A DNA stretch of 64,000 nt from Salipaludibacillus keqinensis (GTDB lineage Bacteria > Bacillota > Bacilli > Bacillales > Salisediminibacteriaceae), in the NCBI RefSeq assembly GCF_003226325.1, contig NZ_PDOD01000002.1, positions 496,001 to 560,000 of the forward strand. The letters run 5' to 3'. The notes beneath the pieces are model-generated. The model made no database searches and was not told where the DNA came from. It worked only from the letters and a program-made list of their open reading frames with translations. A program made the position numbers and the translations under genes. This document shows positions 10,437 to 19,679 of this stretch, one piece after another; the first letter of the stretch is position 1, and each line of letters starts with the position of its first letter.

Positions 10437-10922
10437 ATGGATGTAATCATTTGGCTAGTTATTATCTTTTTATTTGTCCTAAGTTTTATTGGACTTCTGT
10501 ATCCTATCTTACCGTCCGTTTTGTTATTGTGGGGCGGCGTTGCTCTCTACTATTTCTTTATCGATACGGGAGAGCTGTCCTGGTGGACATGGACCTCCTT
10601 TCTCGCCCTAACTATTGTCATATTCATCGCTGACTACGTGGCCAGCATGTATTTTGTGAAAAAATACGGGGCATCCAAAAAAGGAATGACTGCAGCAACT
10701 GTCGGTTTAATTGTAGGAAGTTTTATTATTCCTCCCCTTGGGATCTTCGTAGTCCCCTTCGCGTTAGTTTTGCTCGTAGAAATGATGCAAAATCAATCGT
10801 TTGAACGATCTGTGAAAGTAGCTGTAGGAACGCTGCTCGGTTTTCTGACTAGCACTTTCGCCAAAGGGTTCATACAGTTTGTGCTCATAGCTATTTTCCT
10901 TATTGATATTTGGTTATTGTAG
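10437..10922 (+). CDS. DUF456 family membrane protein
   Basis: A 161-residue integral membrane protein with four or five helices and the glycine-rich DUF456 pattern (SFIGLLYPILPSVLLLWGGVALYYF near the start, VGLIVGSFIIPPLGIFVVPF in the middle). B. subtilis YqgC belongs to this family. An in-frame GTG three codons earlier is part of the ribosome site AGAGGTG, so the ATG at 10437 is preferred. Function is unknown for the family. Confidence 0.8.
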   Translation: MDVIIWLVIIFLFVLSFIGLLYPILPSVLLLWGGVALYYFFIDTGELSWWTWTSFLALTIVIFIADYVASMYFVKKYGASKKGMTAATVGLIVGSFIIPPLGIFVVPFALVLLVEMMQNQSFERSVKVAVGTLLGFLTSTFAKGFIQFVLIAIFLIDIWLL

Positions 10923-10992
10923 AAGCGATTCATATAATGATCAAAAGAAATCTTCATTTTTCATCGAAGTATTTCTCACGGATTTTCACATG

Positions 10993-11001
10993 TGTTATAA
11001 T
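10993..11001 (+). promoter_or_regulatory. Extended -10 promoter element
   Basis: TGTTATAAT is a perfect extended -10 box, about 38 bases before the ATG at 11040. No good -35 is visible, which is usual for this promoter class. Confidence 0.55.
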
Positions 11002-11039
11002 TAAGGATCGCAAAAAATAAAACCATATTTGGAGGCAAC

Positions 11040-11492
11040 ATGTTAACATTTGAAGAAAAACTGACGATAATTGAATCCTTCCCTGAATTAGAAAGAAAAG
11101 ATGTCTCATTAGGTAGAGTAAACTTCCACTTCAACGACAGTTCCACGGATAAAAAGAACGTCGTCTACCATCTACACCCAAACGGCAACGGATTTGTTTA
11201 TGCTGGAGAATTAACTGGCTACGAAACAAACGAAAAAGGCATGGTCAACATTCGCAATTTCACGGAGAAAGCACTTCGTAACGTGTTGCAAAACGCGATC
11301 CTGTCCTTGACACCAGGTGAAGATGAAGATCATGGTGAAGAACTGTGGATGAACGAAAACACGCAAACATTAACGTTAATCAAAGAAGATGAGATGTGGA
11401 ATGTTTACGCTGACGACGACTTGGACGGAACGTTCACAACCTATAAAGAAGCAACTTCTTATCTTGATGAAGAGGGATTTTCGAAAATTTAG
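11040..11492 (+). CDS. Uncharacterised acidic cytoplasmic protein
   Basis: A 150-residue soluble, acidic protein without signal peptide or membrane segment. The middle alternates strands (NVVYHLHPNGNGFVYAGELTGYE), a helix rich in N and R follows (NFTEKALRNVLQNAILSL), and the C-terminal strands end in a helix (TYKEATSYLDEEGF). I do not recognise the family. GGAGG six bases before the ATG, an extended -10 promoter and a strong terminator show that it is a real single-gene unit. Confidence 0.8.
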   Translation: MLTFEEKLTIIESFPELERKDVSLGRVNFHFNDSSTDKKNVVYHLHPNGNGFVYAGELTGYETNEKGMVNIRNFTEKALRNVLQNAILSLTPGEDEDHGEELWMNENTQTLTLIKEDEMWNVYADDDLDGTFTTYKEATSYLDEEGFSKI

Positions 11493-11509
11493 ATCATATG
11501 AAGTTAGTG

Positions 11510-11549
11510 CAGTGCTGCCAGCGTTAGTTCGTTGGTAGTGCTTTTTTTA
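11510..11549 (+). terminator. Intrinsic terminator
   Basis: AGTGCTGCCAGCG pairs with CGTTGGTAGTGCT around TTAGTT and is followed by TTTTTTT, 17 bases after the stop. Confidence 0.88.
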
Positions 11550-11628
11550 TGTTGGTGGAGGTGGGTTTAAGGTGGGATTGGGCGGCGATTGTTAGGCTTA
11601 TATCACTCCTTTTAGCTCTTGATTTCTT

Positions 11629-11700
11629 GCGTTTTCGTCCTGATCCGTCGGGTGGTGCTAGGTAGGTGCTGCGCTGGTAGCACCTGCGTAGCATGACGTC
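11629..11700. repeat. Palindromic intergenic element, copy A
   Basis: The stem TGCTAGGTAGGTGCT / AGCACCTGCGTAGCA (11656-11693) has one mismatch and one G-T pair. The flank (TTTCGTCC-GA-C, GGGT, GGTGC) matches copy B at 62263-62330 while the stem ends differ in a compensatory way. Intergenic, of unknown function. Confidence 0.7.
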
Positions 11701-11721
11701 ATGCCCACCATCCCAAAATCC

Positions 11722-11754
11722 AAAAAAACAGTCAGCAAGTTCTGCTGACTGTTC
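11722..11754 (-). terminator. Intrinsic terminator of the hydrolase gene
   Basis: On the minus strand AACAGTCAGCA pairs with TGCTGACTGTT and is followed by a run of T, 13 bases after the stop. Confidence 0.85.
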
Positions 11755-11766
11755 CTGTAGCTATCA

Positions 11767-13986
11767 TTATTCCTCAAAGAAGCCGATGTCGTCGACCATG
11801 AATCTGCCTGGCCCACCGGAGAAGGAAACAGTAATTCTTTCCAACTCCTCTACTTGGAAATCAGGATTGATTTCTTCAAAATAGTGGAGAGGAATTTCAT
11901 ATGTTTGAAACACTGGTTCTGTAGCATTTTCATATTTTCCTTCTCTCATCAACTCATCGGCATATTTATTTCTAGTAAATTGAGTATAAATCGCTGACGT
12001 TACGTCTCTAAAGTTTTCCAGTGGTACCGTTGCACTTTCACCATCTGTAGTCTCGAATGTCACGTCTACATTTGGCACATCTGGAAACTCGTCTTCTTCG
12101 TTCTCCATATTGGCCATGGACAGGACGAAACTGTCGTAAGAGGCTGTTAAAAATTCCTGACTGTACTCCTCAGGGAGAAACAAGGAATAATTTCCACTCT
12201 CGGCCCACTCGAACACCATTCCTTGCTTTCGCTTCGTACTGCCCCCCCGGTTGACGGCAGATTCTATCTCCCATGTGTCAAAACCAAGGCCTTCCGCTCG
12301 GATTCCGTCGTCCAGCTCTGTTTTATCATTGGCTGAATTGTAATCGACGAGGGGATGAAACGCGTCACTTTCAAACCTTGTCACGTACTGAGTGTTTGGA
12401 AGCCACTCGCTTCCATGACGGATATCACGAAACAAGGGAACATATTCCTCGTTGCCGCCTAATGTACTTTCTAAAAAGGCTGATATATAGACTTTAGCTA
12501 CTTCTTGCTGTTCTTCAGCGCTCATCATTTGACTGCGATTCAGGAACAATCCACCAGGGAGCCTCATGTCCATGTGGCCCCAGTCTGTATTAAATTGACT
12601 GTGATTGGCTTCGGCAACGTATACTCCTGCTTTGAAGTGATCTGTTTCATCTACCCACGTTCGTGAGTATTGACGGTCCCCATGATAGTTGTGAACATCT
12701 CCATCTCTTGCTCCATGAATCGTTAAATAAGAAACGTCTCGCAGTTCCGCCCTCATGTCATCTACTTGATTATCCGTCGGAGCCACACCTATGACGGCTT
12801 GAACGTCGATATTGTCCATTCTAGCTAAGCCTTCGTCCTCAGAGAACCAGCGTTCATAGTCACCGACCATCGCTGCAGCTTGTCCGCCACGAGAATGACC
12901 CATGACAGCGACTCGCTGCATGTCCACTTTTTCGAAAAAAGGTGTATCAGAGTTTTCGCTAAATTCATCAATTTGAACTAAATGGTGTAGTAAAATCCAA
13001 GCTCGAAGGAAATAGTCATTATTAGGCGTTTTCGTCCAGTTGGAGAAATTCAAGAAGTTCTGATCGACAGATACGGCAATGTAGCCTCGACTTGCTAACA
13101 ATTCTCCTAAATATTCGTACCCCTCATCTGAAAAGTTTTCCATTCGGTGATTTCCGTGAACCATTAATAAAACGGGGAACCTCTCGTCTCCTTCAGGCAT
13201 CCACACTCGCCCATTTAACGGAAAGGATGTTTCATCAAAATCCCAGAAGAACTTCCGGAATCGCTCCCATTCATTTGTATACTCTGACGCATCCACAGAG
13301 TTTGACACCACGTCCGGATGCTTGAATTCGCTTCGGTGATTGTCTGAACCATTTCCGTAAGAAAAAGTTTTCACCTCATAGTCCCCTTCTTCAGCAGGGT
13401 TTTCAACAGCTAAGGGTGAGACACCATCATCTTCGCTAAAAGACGGTTCTACCTCGTGTTGATCAATTGTGGGTGACCAAAACAAGATAAATAAAATGAT
13501 TGCTGCAGGCACTAGTGATACTAGCCCTTTATTCATCAGTGACAAGCGGTTTGTACGGATGACCGTTAAAATGATCCCGACGCAAAACGCGACCAAGAAA
13601 TAAGCGCCAATGACGATCCAAGAAAAAACGGTGCCGAGGTTTGCTTCCGATAATATGTAATGATTAATATAGACAAAGTAAGCGAGACTTCCAATAAACA
13701 TTCTCGGCAACGGTACATAAATCATTGAAAGGACGAATCCGATGATTCCAGCAGACAAGATAAATAAGATCGTATTTAACGCGATGTAGACAAGTAAATC
13801 TACTTGAGCACCAAATCCGGTGGGTGTTGCTAGTCCTGCGATAATTACAGAGAGGACCGTGAATAACCAAAGAGAAAGAATAATCATCTTTAGTTTCGAA
13901 TCGTATGCAGGCGTTTGAACCGCTCTGTTTTTCAACCAAAAAAACGTTTGTTTCATTATATGTATACTCTTTCCCGAACTGACCAT
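11767..13986 (-). CDS. Membrane-anchored alpha/beta hydrolase
   Basis: A 739-residue protein with about five N-terminal membrane helices (residues 30-180), then an extracytoplasmic alpha/beta-hydrolase domain. The fold shows PVLLMVHGNHR (oxyanion region), the nucleophile elbow GHSRGG near residue 350 and a downstream His (EANHSQFN). It resembles PAF-acetylhydrolase or dienelactone-hydrolase types. The last 200 residues look like a beta-sandwich (FETTDGESATVPLENFRDV, ITVSFSGGPGRFMVDDIGF), possibly substrate binding. The substrate is unknown. GGAG lies ten bases before the ATG; a second in-frame ATG ten codons on is possible. Monocistronic. Confidence 0.8.
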   Translation of the reverse strand: MVSSGKSIHIMKQTFFWLKNRAVQTPAYDSKLKMIILSLWLFTVLSVIIAGLATPTGFGAQVDLLVYIALNTILFILSAGIIGFVLSMIYVPLPRMFIGSLAYFVYINHYILSEANLGTVFSWIVIGAYFLVAFCVGIILTVIRTNRLSLMNKGLVSLVPAAIILFILFWSPTIDQHEVEPSFSEDDGVSPLAVENPAEEGDYEVKTFSYGNGSDNHRSEFKHPDVVSNSVDASEYTNEWERFRKFFWDFDETSFPLNGRVWMPEGDERFPVLLMVHGNHRMENFSDEGYEYLGELLASRGYIAVSVDQNFLNFSNWTKTPNNDYFLRAWILLHHLVQIDEFSENSDTPFFEKVDMQRVAVMGHSRGGQAAAMVGDYERWFSEDEGLARMDNIDVQAVIGVAPTDNQVDDMRAELRDVSYLTIHGARDGDVHNYHGDRQYSRTWVDETDHFKAGVYVAEANHSQFNTDWGHMDMRLPGGLFLNRSQMMSAEEQQEVAKVYISAFLESTLGGNEEYVPLFRDIRHGSEWLPNTQYVTRFESDAFHPLVDYNSANDKTELDDGIRAEGLGFDTWEIESAVNRGGSTKRKQGMVFEWAESGNYSLFLPEEYSQEFLTASYDSFVLSMANMENEEDEFPDVPNVDVTFETTDGESATVPLENFRDVTSAIYTQFTRNKYADELMREGKYENATEPVFQTYEIPLHYFEEINPDFQVEELERITVSFSGGPGRFMVDDIGFFEE

Positions 13987-14131
13987 CTAAACGTATCTCC
14001 TCACATTTCTATCCATGTTATTTATGCATGAAGGTTTTCTTTATTGTAACTTTTGGAAGAACTTATATTATACCAAACCTGTTCCCCTTATAGACAAAGA
14101 ATATCCGTGCTTTTTCGATGAAAAGTGTGTG

Positions 14132-14161
14132 AAAAAACTCTCTTTAGGAAAAAGAGAGTTA
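14132..14161 (-). terminator. Intrinsic terminator overlapping the stop codon
   Basis: On the minus strand AACTCTCTTTTT and AAAGAGAGTT form the stem, followed by TTTTTTC. The stop codon of the LysM/GH18 gene lies inside the 5' arm. Confidence 0.8.
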
Positions 14162-15448
14162 AATTCGTTTATTAATATTGAAATTGTCTTGAAGTAACAG
14201 CCAATTTTGCGGAAAATCCCAGCCCAGCACCCAGTAGTAAACGCCTCGTAAATTCTTTTCTTTCACAAGATCGAATTTCGCTTGAATGCTCCTTGCATCT
14301 TCAAACCACACCTCGTGCTGCCGACCTTGCTCATCATAATAGGTGAAGAAAGGAGATTGAGCCGTTTCATCATATTCAATGGCTGCGTTGTAAGTGCGGG
14401 CTAGCCGGATCGCTTCTTGGTGGTCAATAGCACGAGCTCTCGATTCCCCTTCAACATAGGGAAGAGTCCAGTCATAACCGTAGAGTGGAATCCCTAGCAT
14501 GATCTTATCAGCAGGCATAACAGACTCAGCGAACTCCACAACCCTTCTAACTTCATTAATAGGAGCTACCGCTCTTGGAGGGCCTCCCGTCCATCCCCAT
14601 TCATACGTCATTAAAAACACGAAATCTGCCACTTCACCATGAAAGGCATAATCATGACCTTCGTATAAAACGCCAATCATTCCAGGCTCAACGATCGGAG
14701 CAAGCGCACTAGAAAGGAAAAATCCTTTTTCATCAAGTCGCTCTTTCGCTTTCGTCATTAATTGATTGTATCGCTCCCGATTTTCTGCCCCTAAATATTC
14801 TAGGTCGAAATCCAGCCCTAAGTACCCTTTCTCCTCCATGATCGCAATCGCTTCATCTAATAACGTGTTTTGTAATTCTTCACTACTAAGAACCGTCGTA
14901 ACAAGCTCAGTACTAAATCCCCCCTCTTCAATGTTTGTAATGACCATTAAAGGAACGATTTCATTCTCATAGGCTGTATTGATAATCGCTTGGTCATTGA
15001 GCGGTTTTAGCGTGCCATCCTCTTGAAGCTCGTAGCTGAAGATTTGCAGAAAGGTTAAGTAGTTGCCCACTTGGTCGACTACTTGAGGAGAATCCTCCCC
15101 TGTAATTTGCAAATCCACATAAGCGCCTACATCAATAGAAGGTCTTTGCCGTGTGAGGTCTGGGATAAATAACCTTGATCCTACAGGAACATAAGGAGAA
15201 TCGTTCAACCGGTTAATATTCATGATCTGTTCTAGGGGAACATGGTATCTCTGACTAAGCTGCCATATATTTTCACCAGCTTGTAAATAGTGAAACCGTC
15301 CAGGTATAGGAATAACAATGGCTTGCCCAACAACTAGTCCTTCGTTTTCCGTTATCTGATTAGCAGACATAATCTCTTCGTATGAGATCTGATAAGCTTG
15401 TGCGATCGTCCATAACGAGTCTCCTTGGGAAACAACATGGATTTCCAC
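14159..15448 (-). CDS. sleL: LysM/GH18 spore cortex glycosidase, SleL (YaaH)-like
   Basis: A 429-residue spore-type enzyme with two N-terminal LysM peptidoglycan-binding repeats (IHVVSQGDSLWTIAQAYQIS and FHYLQAGENIWQLSQRYHVP) and a glycoside hydrolase 18 domain. The catalytic motif reads YLGLDFDLEYLG (DxxDxDxE form DFDLE). SleL/YaaH is an N-acetylglucosaminidase that trims muramic-lactam cortex fragments during germination. There is no signal peptide, as usual for proteins assembled onto the spore from the mother cell. An upstream TTG in frame overlaps the ribosome site, so the GTG at 15448, eight bases after GGAGG, is the likely start. Confidence 0.9.
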   Translation of the reverse strand: MEIHVVSQGDSLWTIAQAYQISYEEIMSANQITENEGLVVGQAIVIPIPGRFHYLQAGENIWQLSQRYHVPLEQIMNINRLNDSPYVPVGSRLFIPDLTRQRPSIDVGAYVDLQITGEDSPQVVDQVGNYLTFLQIFSYELQEDGTLKPLNDQAIINTAYENEIVPLMVITNIEEGGFSTELVTTVLSSEELQNTLLDEAIAIMEEKGYLGLDFDLEYLGAENRERYNQLMTKAKERLDEKGFFLSSALAPIVEPGMIGVLYEGHDYAFHGEVADFVFLMTYEWGWTGGPPRAVAPINEVRRVVEFAESVMPADKIMLGIPLYGYDWTLPYVEGESRARAIDHQEAIRLARTYNAAIEYDETAQSPFFTYYDEQGRQHEVWFEDARSIQAKFDLVKEKNLRGVYYWVLGWDFPQNWLLLQDNFNINKRI

Positions 15449-15534
15449 CCTATCTACCTCCAATTCTTAACCTTCACTTCCACTATATTCACCATTGATA
15501 AGAATATGAAAAAAGTTAAGAATGAAGCACTTTA

Positions 15535-15585
15535 CTAAAAAAGACTATCAAGTTTTTTACCTTGTTAGTCTTTTTTCAGTGTATG
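15535..15585. terminator. Hairpin between sleL and msrA
   Basis: AAAAAAGACTA is followed, after a loop, by TAGTCTTTTTT. The stem of nine or more bases with A/T tails on both sides lies just past the msrA stop on the minus strand and should terminate msrA. Confidence 0.75.
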
Positions 15586-15606
15586 AGTGATTTTTCAAAC
15601 GCTGGA

Positions 15607-16254
15607 TCACCATTTGATGGAATCAATCGTTGCAATTATTTTTTGTTTATCTTTTTCAGACTTTTTCCAGCCGAAGATCTCTTCTTTTAAGTCTTTGAGA
15701 GTACCGTGTCCCTTCACGAAACCATTCAACCTGGCAGCCAGTGTAGAATCAGTCAGGTCTTCTTCTGTTGGGTAAAGCTCTGACAATTTAGCGGTAGCTT
15801 GTTTCCATCGGTTCAAGTAAAACTTTTGGTGATAGTCCTCTGCAGCATAAAAGGGTGCATCAGACACAAATTCTGTTTCAATAACCTTATTTGTTCTCTC
15901 CTCCCATTCCTTTTTCACTGACATAGCTTCTTCCTCCTGCTCAGGGCTATGAGTCATGAGTAAGGACATATATTGTCTGTTCTTATAGCCATGCTGTTTC
16001 GCTGAATGATTCCCCCAAAAAACGTCAAGAAGTTCTCTATAAGAGATCGTTCCAGGGTCGTAATGAATTTGTAGTGATTCTGTATGATCTCCCATTTGAC
16101 GATAAGTAGGTTGAGCCGACGTTCCACCTGTATAGCCTACGTTCGTTTTCACGACACCTTTAAGATGACCAAACTGGGCATCTGGACCCCAAAATCAGCC
16201 CATCCCAAATGTAGCTTTGTTCAATAGTTTTTGATTGACTTCATTTTCACTCAT
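15607..16254 (-). CDS. msrA: Peptide methionine sulfoxide reductase A, selenoprotein (TGA at the catalytic Cys)
   Basis: MsrA reduces methionine-S-sulfoxide in proteins. The 215-residue frame begins at an ATG seven bases after GGGAGGG. It reads ATFGMG-[TGA]-FWGPDAQFG, then NVGYTGGTSAQPTYRQMGDHTE and the rest of a full-length MsrA. The TGA (16195-16197, residue 20) replaces the invariant catalytic Cys of GCFW. Apart from it the protein has no cysteine, so thiol chemistry would depend wholly on this residue. Clostridial selenoprotein MsrAs likewise lack a resolving Cys. A hairpin with G in its loop follows the TGA. Plain translation gives only the 181-residue part from 16152, without an active site. 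A Cys-inserting opal suppressor is the alternative; a pseudogene is unlikely. Confidence 0.88.
16163..16183 (-). promoter_or_regulatory. Candidate bacterial SECIS hairpin in msrA
   Basis: On the minus strand, 11 bases after the TGA, AGATG-C-CCA pairs with TGG-T-CATCT around the loop GTT, with one C/T mismatch. The loop G is 21 bases past the TGA, within the 16-37 range described for bacterial SECIS elements. Folding was judged by eye. Confidence 0.65.
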
Positions 16255-16405
16255 GCCGAGTCCCTCCCTAAATGCATCTTGTTATCCGCTTATTTTATCT
16301 AATCTAGGTCAAACTCACAACCGATCTGAAACTCATTAGTAAAATTGAAATTATTGGATAAATTAACACAGAGATGCATATATCATGATTTTAAAGGAGC
16401 TAATG

Positions 16406-17509
16406 ATGAAACTAACTAGGAAGAGCAACATTTATCTGAGCTTATTCAATCGGAAACTAATCAGCTGTCTATTGATGCTAATCTGTTTGACCGTTTTCGC
16501 TTCCGCAGCTTCAGCAAAAGAGTCCAGTTTATTAGAATCTTCCATTTTTGTAGATAACCAGCCTATTCAAACACAATACGTTATGAAGGACGGACAAATG
16601 ATGGTCCCTGCCCTGTTTTTTAAATACACAGGTTCGCGAGTTAATTGGAATCAGACGTATGATTCGATCGTGTTTGAATTAGGAAGTGTAAAGTTTTCTA
16701 ATCCTACAGGAAGCAACTATGTAGATTATCAAGATGAAACGACGAACCAATGGAAGCGAGATCAATGGCCTGTTGCTTCCATTCACGTGGACAATCAAAC
16801 GTTCGTCCCGTTAGTCGATGTGGCAAAAAAGCTGGGATTAAAGATACATTATGATGACCAATCCAAGACAACGTCCATTCAAAATCCTGTCCAACGAACC
16901 GCTAAAAGAATTGGTTCCGGTCCAACAAGCGGGAAACAAATCGCACTCACCTTTGATGATGGTCCTGACGCCACCTACACAACACAGATATTAGACATTC
17001 TAGAGGAAAAAGGGGTTCCTGGCACGTTTTTCGTAGTGGGCCAGCAAGTCGATAAGTTCCCTAAATTAGTAAGAAGAATCGTTCGCGACGGCCACGGTCT
17101 AGCAAACCATTCATTTACTCACCCTAACTTTACGAAAATTCAGTCCAGTGACGTCCAAAATGAAATATTGAATACCCAACGTTCCATCGCAAACGTTGTA
17201 AGGCGACAGCCTGATTTGTTTAGACCCCCTTATGGTTTAATGACGAGAGCAGATGAAGATTTCTTAGAAAAGCGAGGGTTTCGCGTCATATTGTGGTCGG
17301 TAGATACCCTTGATTGGACAGGTTTATCTGGGGACGAAATCTATTCAAGAGTCATTCAAGACATATCGCCTGGTGGTATCATCTTGCAACATAACATCGA
17401 TGTGAATCCAGGCATGCTTGATGGGACCGTTGAAGCACTCCCAAGAATCATTGATCAGTTAAAAGCTGAAGGCTACACGTTCGTTACGGTTCAAACACTT
17501 TTAGACTAG
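16406..17509 (+). CDS. Secreted polysaccharide deacetylase with copper-amine-oxidase-like N-domain
   Basis: A 367-residue exported carbohydrate esterase 4 enzyme. A signal peptide (ISCLLMLICLTVFASAASAKE) is followed by a copper-amine-oxidase N-terminal-like domain (VDNQPIQTQYVMKDGQMMVPALFF and FVPLVDVAKKLGLKI), a cell-wall stalk common in Bacilli. The NodB domain has TFDDGPD (catalytic Asp and metal Asp), HSFTHPN (metal His), RPPYG and LQHN, where the usual LLH is changed. Likely substrates are peptidoglycan or other GlcNAc polymers. AAGGAG is six bases before this ATG; an ATG seven codons earlier lacks a site. Confidence 0.9.
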   Translation: MKLTRKSNIYLSLFNRKLISCLLMLICLTVFASAASAKESSLLESSIFVDNQPIQTQYVMKDGQMMVPALFFKYTGSRVNWNQTYDSIVFELGSVKFSNPTGSNYVDYQDETTNQWKRDQWPVASIHVDNQTFVPLVDVAKKLGLKIHYDDQSKTTSIQNPVQRTAKRIGSGPTSGKQIALTFDDGPDATYTTQILDILEEKGVPGTFFVVGQQVDKFPKLVRRIVRDGHGLANHSFTHPNFTKIQSSDVQNEILNTQRSIANVVRRQPDLFRPPYGLMTRADEDFLEKRGFRVILWSVDTLDWTGLSGDEIYSRVIQDISPGGIILQHNIDVNPGMLDGTVEALPRIIDQLKAEGYTFVTVQTLLD

Positions 17510-17533
17510 TGGTAGATAAATTTTTTATGATAC

Positions 17534-17560
17534 GAGTCAGCTTATGCTGGCTCTTTTTGT
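17534..17560 (+). terminator. Intrinsic terminator of the deacetylase gene
   Basis: GAGTCAGC pairs with GCTGGCTC around a TTAT loop and is followed by TTTTTG, 25 bases after the stop. Confidence 0.75.
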
Positions 17561-17680
17561 ACCGTGATTTGATAGGGATAGTGGTGTTTTCGAGACTAAC
17601 CTCCCCTTCGCTCCTTCCGTTTGTCCCCAATCTCAAACTCATATCCTCCTTTAATTTTAACCAACCTTTTTTCGAGAGTG

Positions 17681-17689
17681 TGGTATAAT
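17681..17689 (+). promoter_or_regulatory. Extended -10 promoter element
   Basis: TGGTATAAT is an extended -10 box 43 bases before the ATG at 17733. The -35 region is weak. Confidence 0.55.
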
Positions 17690-17732
17690 ACGAGCGGTAT
17701 ATTTAATGAAGGAAAGCAATCAGGGGGATCAT

Positions 17733-18788
17733 ATGGACTTTCAAATACAGTCGCTGTCTTTTTTCGTTTTACAAGTAGAAGGTCAGGGAGAAAATGCAAA
17801 CAAATCGTTTAAACATTATCAAACAATGAATGAGGAACAATATTTCTATAGCCCTTTAAGAACATTTTTAGATGGGGAATTAATGAAAATTACAAAAAGG
17901 AAAGTGGAAAGAAACGCAAAGAGTGATCAAGTCCCTACTAAGATAGGTCACTTCGTCGTGGAACCGGGCCATGAATTAGATACAAATCCAAACTATAATT
18001 TATTTCAACGACTCCGCTATGCGGAAAACTTGGATGAGTTCAAAGAAGAAAGCGAGAAGCTCGTTCGAAATTACATGAACACCAGTTCCATTCGAGGCGG
18101 TGCCATGCTCGTTGTTCGTGCTAAATTAAACAAATATTTGGATGACCCGTTTATCTTCATTTTGAAATGCGATTTCGAACAAAAAGTAGCTACTATCACA
18201 GATGAAACTTCGCTGATTCAACATGTTGAAAGGGCGATTACGACGAAAAACATGAAGTCGATTCAATACCCCTTCATGCCGGAAGAAGGCATGCTTGAAG
18301 AATGGGAGCTGAAAATCCATCAATCTTCTCACGCTAGGTACTTCGAGGATTTCTTAAAGTACGTAGAGTATCACAAAACGATGACGGACATCGTTAAAGA
18401 TCAAGTGATTGAATCGGCGACGCAATTTATTTCAGAGACGTATGAAGAGGATAGTGAAGAGCGGATACAAGAAGAGGAGTCCATCGAAGCTTGGTCCAAC
18501 ACGCCAGAGCGTCAGATGCAGGAAAAGTGGACAGAGGAGCAAGTGGTAGAAGCATCAGCCCCAATCATTGAGCATCAACCTGAAATCGAGATGAAGCTGA
18601 AGCTCGATCATATAGATGTGAAAGCACTCTTGTCCGATTTCAGCGAAAACCTTCATATTGCCAAAGTGAACGGCAAGTATGTAATTTTAATTGAAGGCGA
18701 GTCGTTTTCGTTTGATAAGAGCGTCTCACCTGTGGAATTTTTACAGCCGGATACGTTGGAGAATGTGTTGAAGCGAATTGGAAAGTAG
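17733..18788 (+). CDS. DUF3900-like cytoplasmic protein
   Basis: A 351-residue acidic soluble protein that I take to be of the DUF3900 family, found in Bacillaceae and of unknown function. The N-terminal half mixes strands and helices (FQIQSLSFFVLQVEGQGENANKSFKHYQT; GGAMLVVRAKLNKYLDDPFIFILKCDFEQKVATITDE). A low-complexity Glu-rich linker (residues 220-270) leads to a small C-terminal domain (MKLKLDHIDVKALLSDF). GGGGG precedes the chosen ATG; an ATG nine codons earlier has no site. It has its own promoter. Confidence 0.75.
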   Translation: MDFQIQSLSFFVLQVEGQGENANKSFKHYQTMNEEQYFYSPLRTFLDGELMKITKRKVERNAKSDQVPTKIGHFVVEPGHELDTNPNYNLFQRLRYAENLDEFKEESEKLVRNYMNTSSIRGGAMLVVRAKLNKYLDDPFIFILKCDFEQKVATITDETSLIQHVERAITTKNMKSIQYPFMPEEGMLEEWELKIHQSSHARYFEDFLKYVEYHKTMTDIVKDQVIESATQFISETYEEDSEERIQEEESIEAWSNTPERQMQEKWTEEQVVEASAPIIEHQPEIEMKLKLDHIDVKALLSDFSENLHIAKVNGKYVILIEGESFSFDKSVSPVEFLQPDTLENVLKRIGK

Positions 18789-18902
18789 CATGCCAGCGAA
18801 AAAAATGAAACGATTGGCTCATCAACTTAAATTGAAAGTTGGAAGTTTGGGGTGTTTTTCTTCAAAATCAAAATCTTACAGCACCCCAAGCTCGCCCATC
18901 AA

Positions 18903-19679
18903 TTAAATGATCTTATTATTTTCTCTACGAATATTCTTAATTCTTCTATACATTGTTTTATCGTCTAATTTATAGAAATTTTTTATACCGGGACATAAAT
19001 TCCCCTCGATGATCCAAACGTGACCCTCTCTATCTACCCCAACATCCAAGCCCATGATTGTCTGTTTTTTCCAATAGGAAGCAAGTCTTTTTGTTGCAAT
19101 CAATACGACACGTTCTATTTCCTTCATTATCTCTTTTCTATTTCTTGCTATATCATCATTTGCTTTTCCTAAAGCAGAAGTTACTGGAAGAACAATCCCC
19201 CCACTTAATCCATTGTTAGTTACCATAAAACCTTTTCCAGCTACTTTTGATACCATCCCTGTTACGTGCCACTCACTCGATCCCTTTCGCCTTTGCACAA
19301 CCACTCGAATGTCAAAGGGTTTATTTTCATAGGTGGCAAGGTCAATGTACCTTTGAACAATATACGTTCGTTGAAGACTATGTTTTCGTTTTCTAATAAA
19401 CTTCTCAATATAAGAAAGTGTTTCTTTCTCACTGGTGTAAATATTCTTTTTATTTTTTAAATGAATTTCATATTGGGATTCACCTAAACGAGAGACCTTT
19501 AAAATATTCCTTCCTCTTCTTCCTATTACTGGCTTAAAGACGACTTTATTGTATTTTCGTAAATAGTTCCACAGTATTTCTGGGGTGAATTTAGCCGTTT
19601 CCGGTAAATGAGGTTGTAAATTTCTATTTTTCATCATAAGCTTATGTTTTTTCCATTTACTTCCTCCAGTGTATCTCAA
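18903..19679 (-). CDS. YheC/YheD-type ATP-grasp spore coat-associated protein
   Basis: A 258-residue ATP-grasp protein resembling B. subtilis YheC and YheD, coat-associated proteins made in the mother cell. Evidence includes VVFKPVIGRRGRNILKV (ATP-lysine region), IVQRYIDLATYENKPFDIRVVVQR, GGIVLPVTSALG and the metal-binding end MGLDVGVDREGHVWIIEGNLCPG. It is shorter than the two-domain relatives (about 360-450 residues), so the N-terminal extra domain is missing. The start is TTG, seven bases after GGAGG. The catalysed ligation is unknown. Confidence 0.8.
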   Translation of the reverse strand: MRYTGGSKWKKHKLMMKNRNLQPHLPETAKFTPEILWNYLRKYNKVVFKPVIGRRGRNILKVSRLGESQYEIHLKNKKNIYTSEKETLSYIEKFIRKRKHSLQRTYIVQRYIDLATYENKPFDIRVVVQRRKGSSEWHVTGMVSKVAGKGFMVTNNGLSGGIVLPVTSALGKANDDIARNRKEIMKEIERVVLIATKRLASYWKKQTIMGLDVGVDREGHVWIIEGNLCPGIKNFYKLDDKTMYRRIKNIRRENNKII

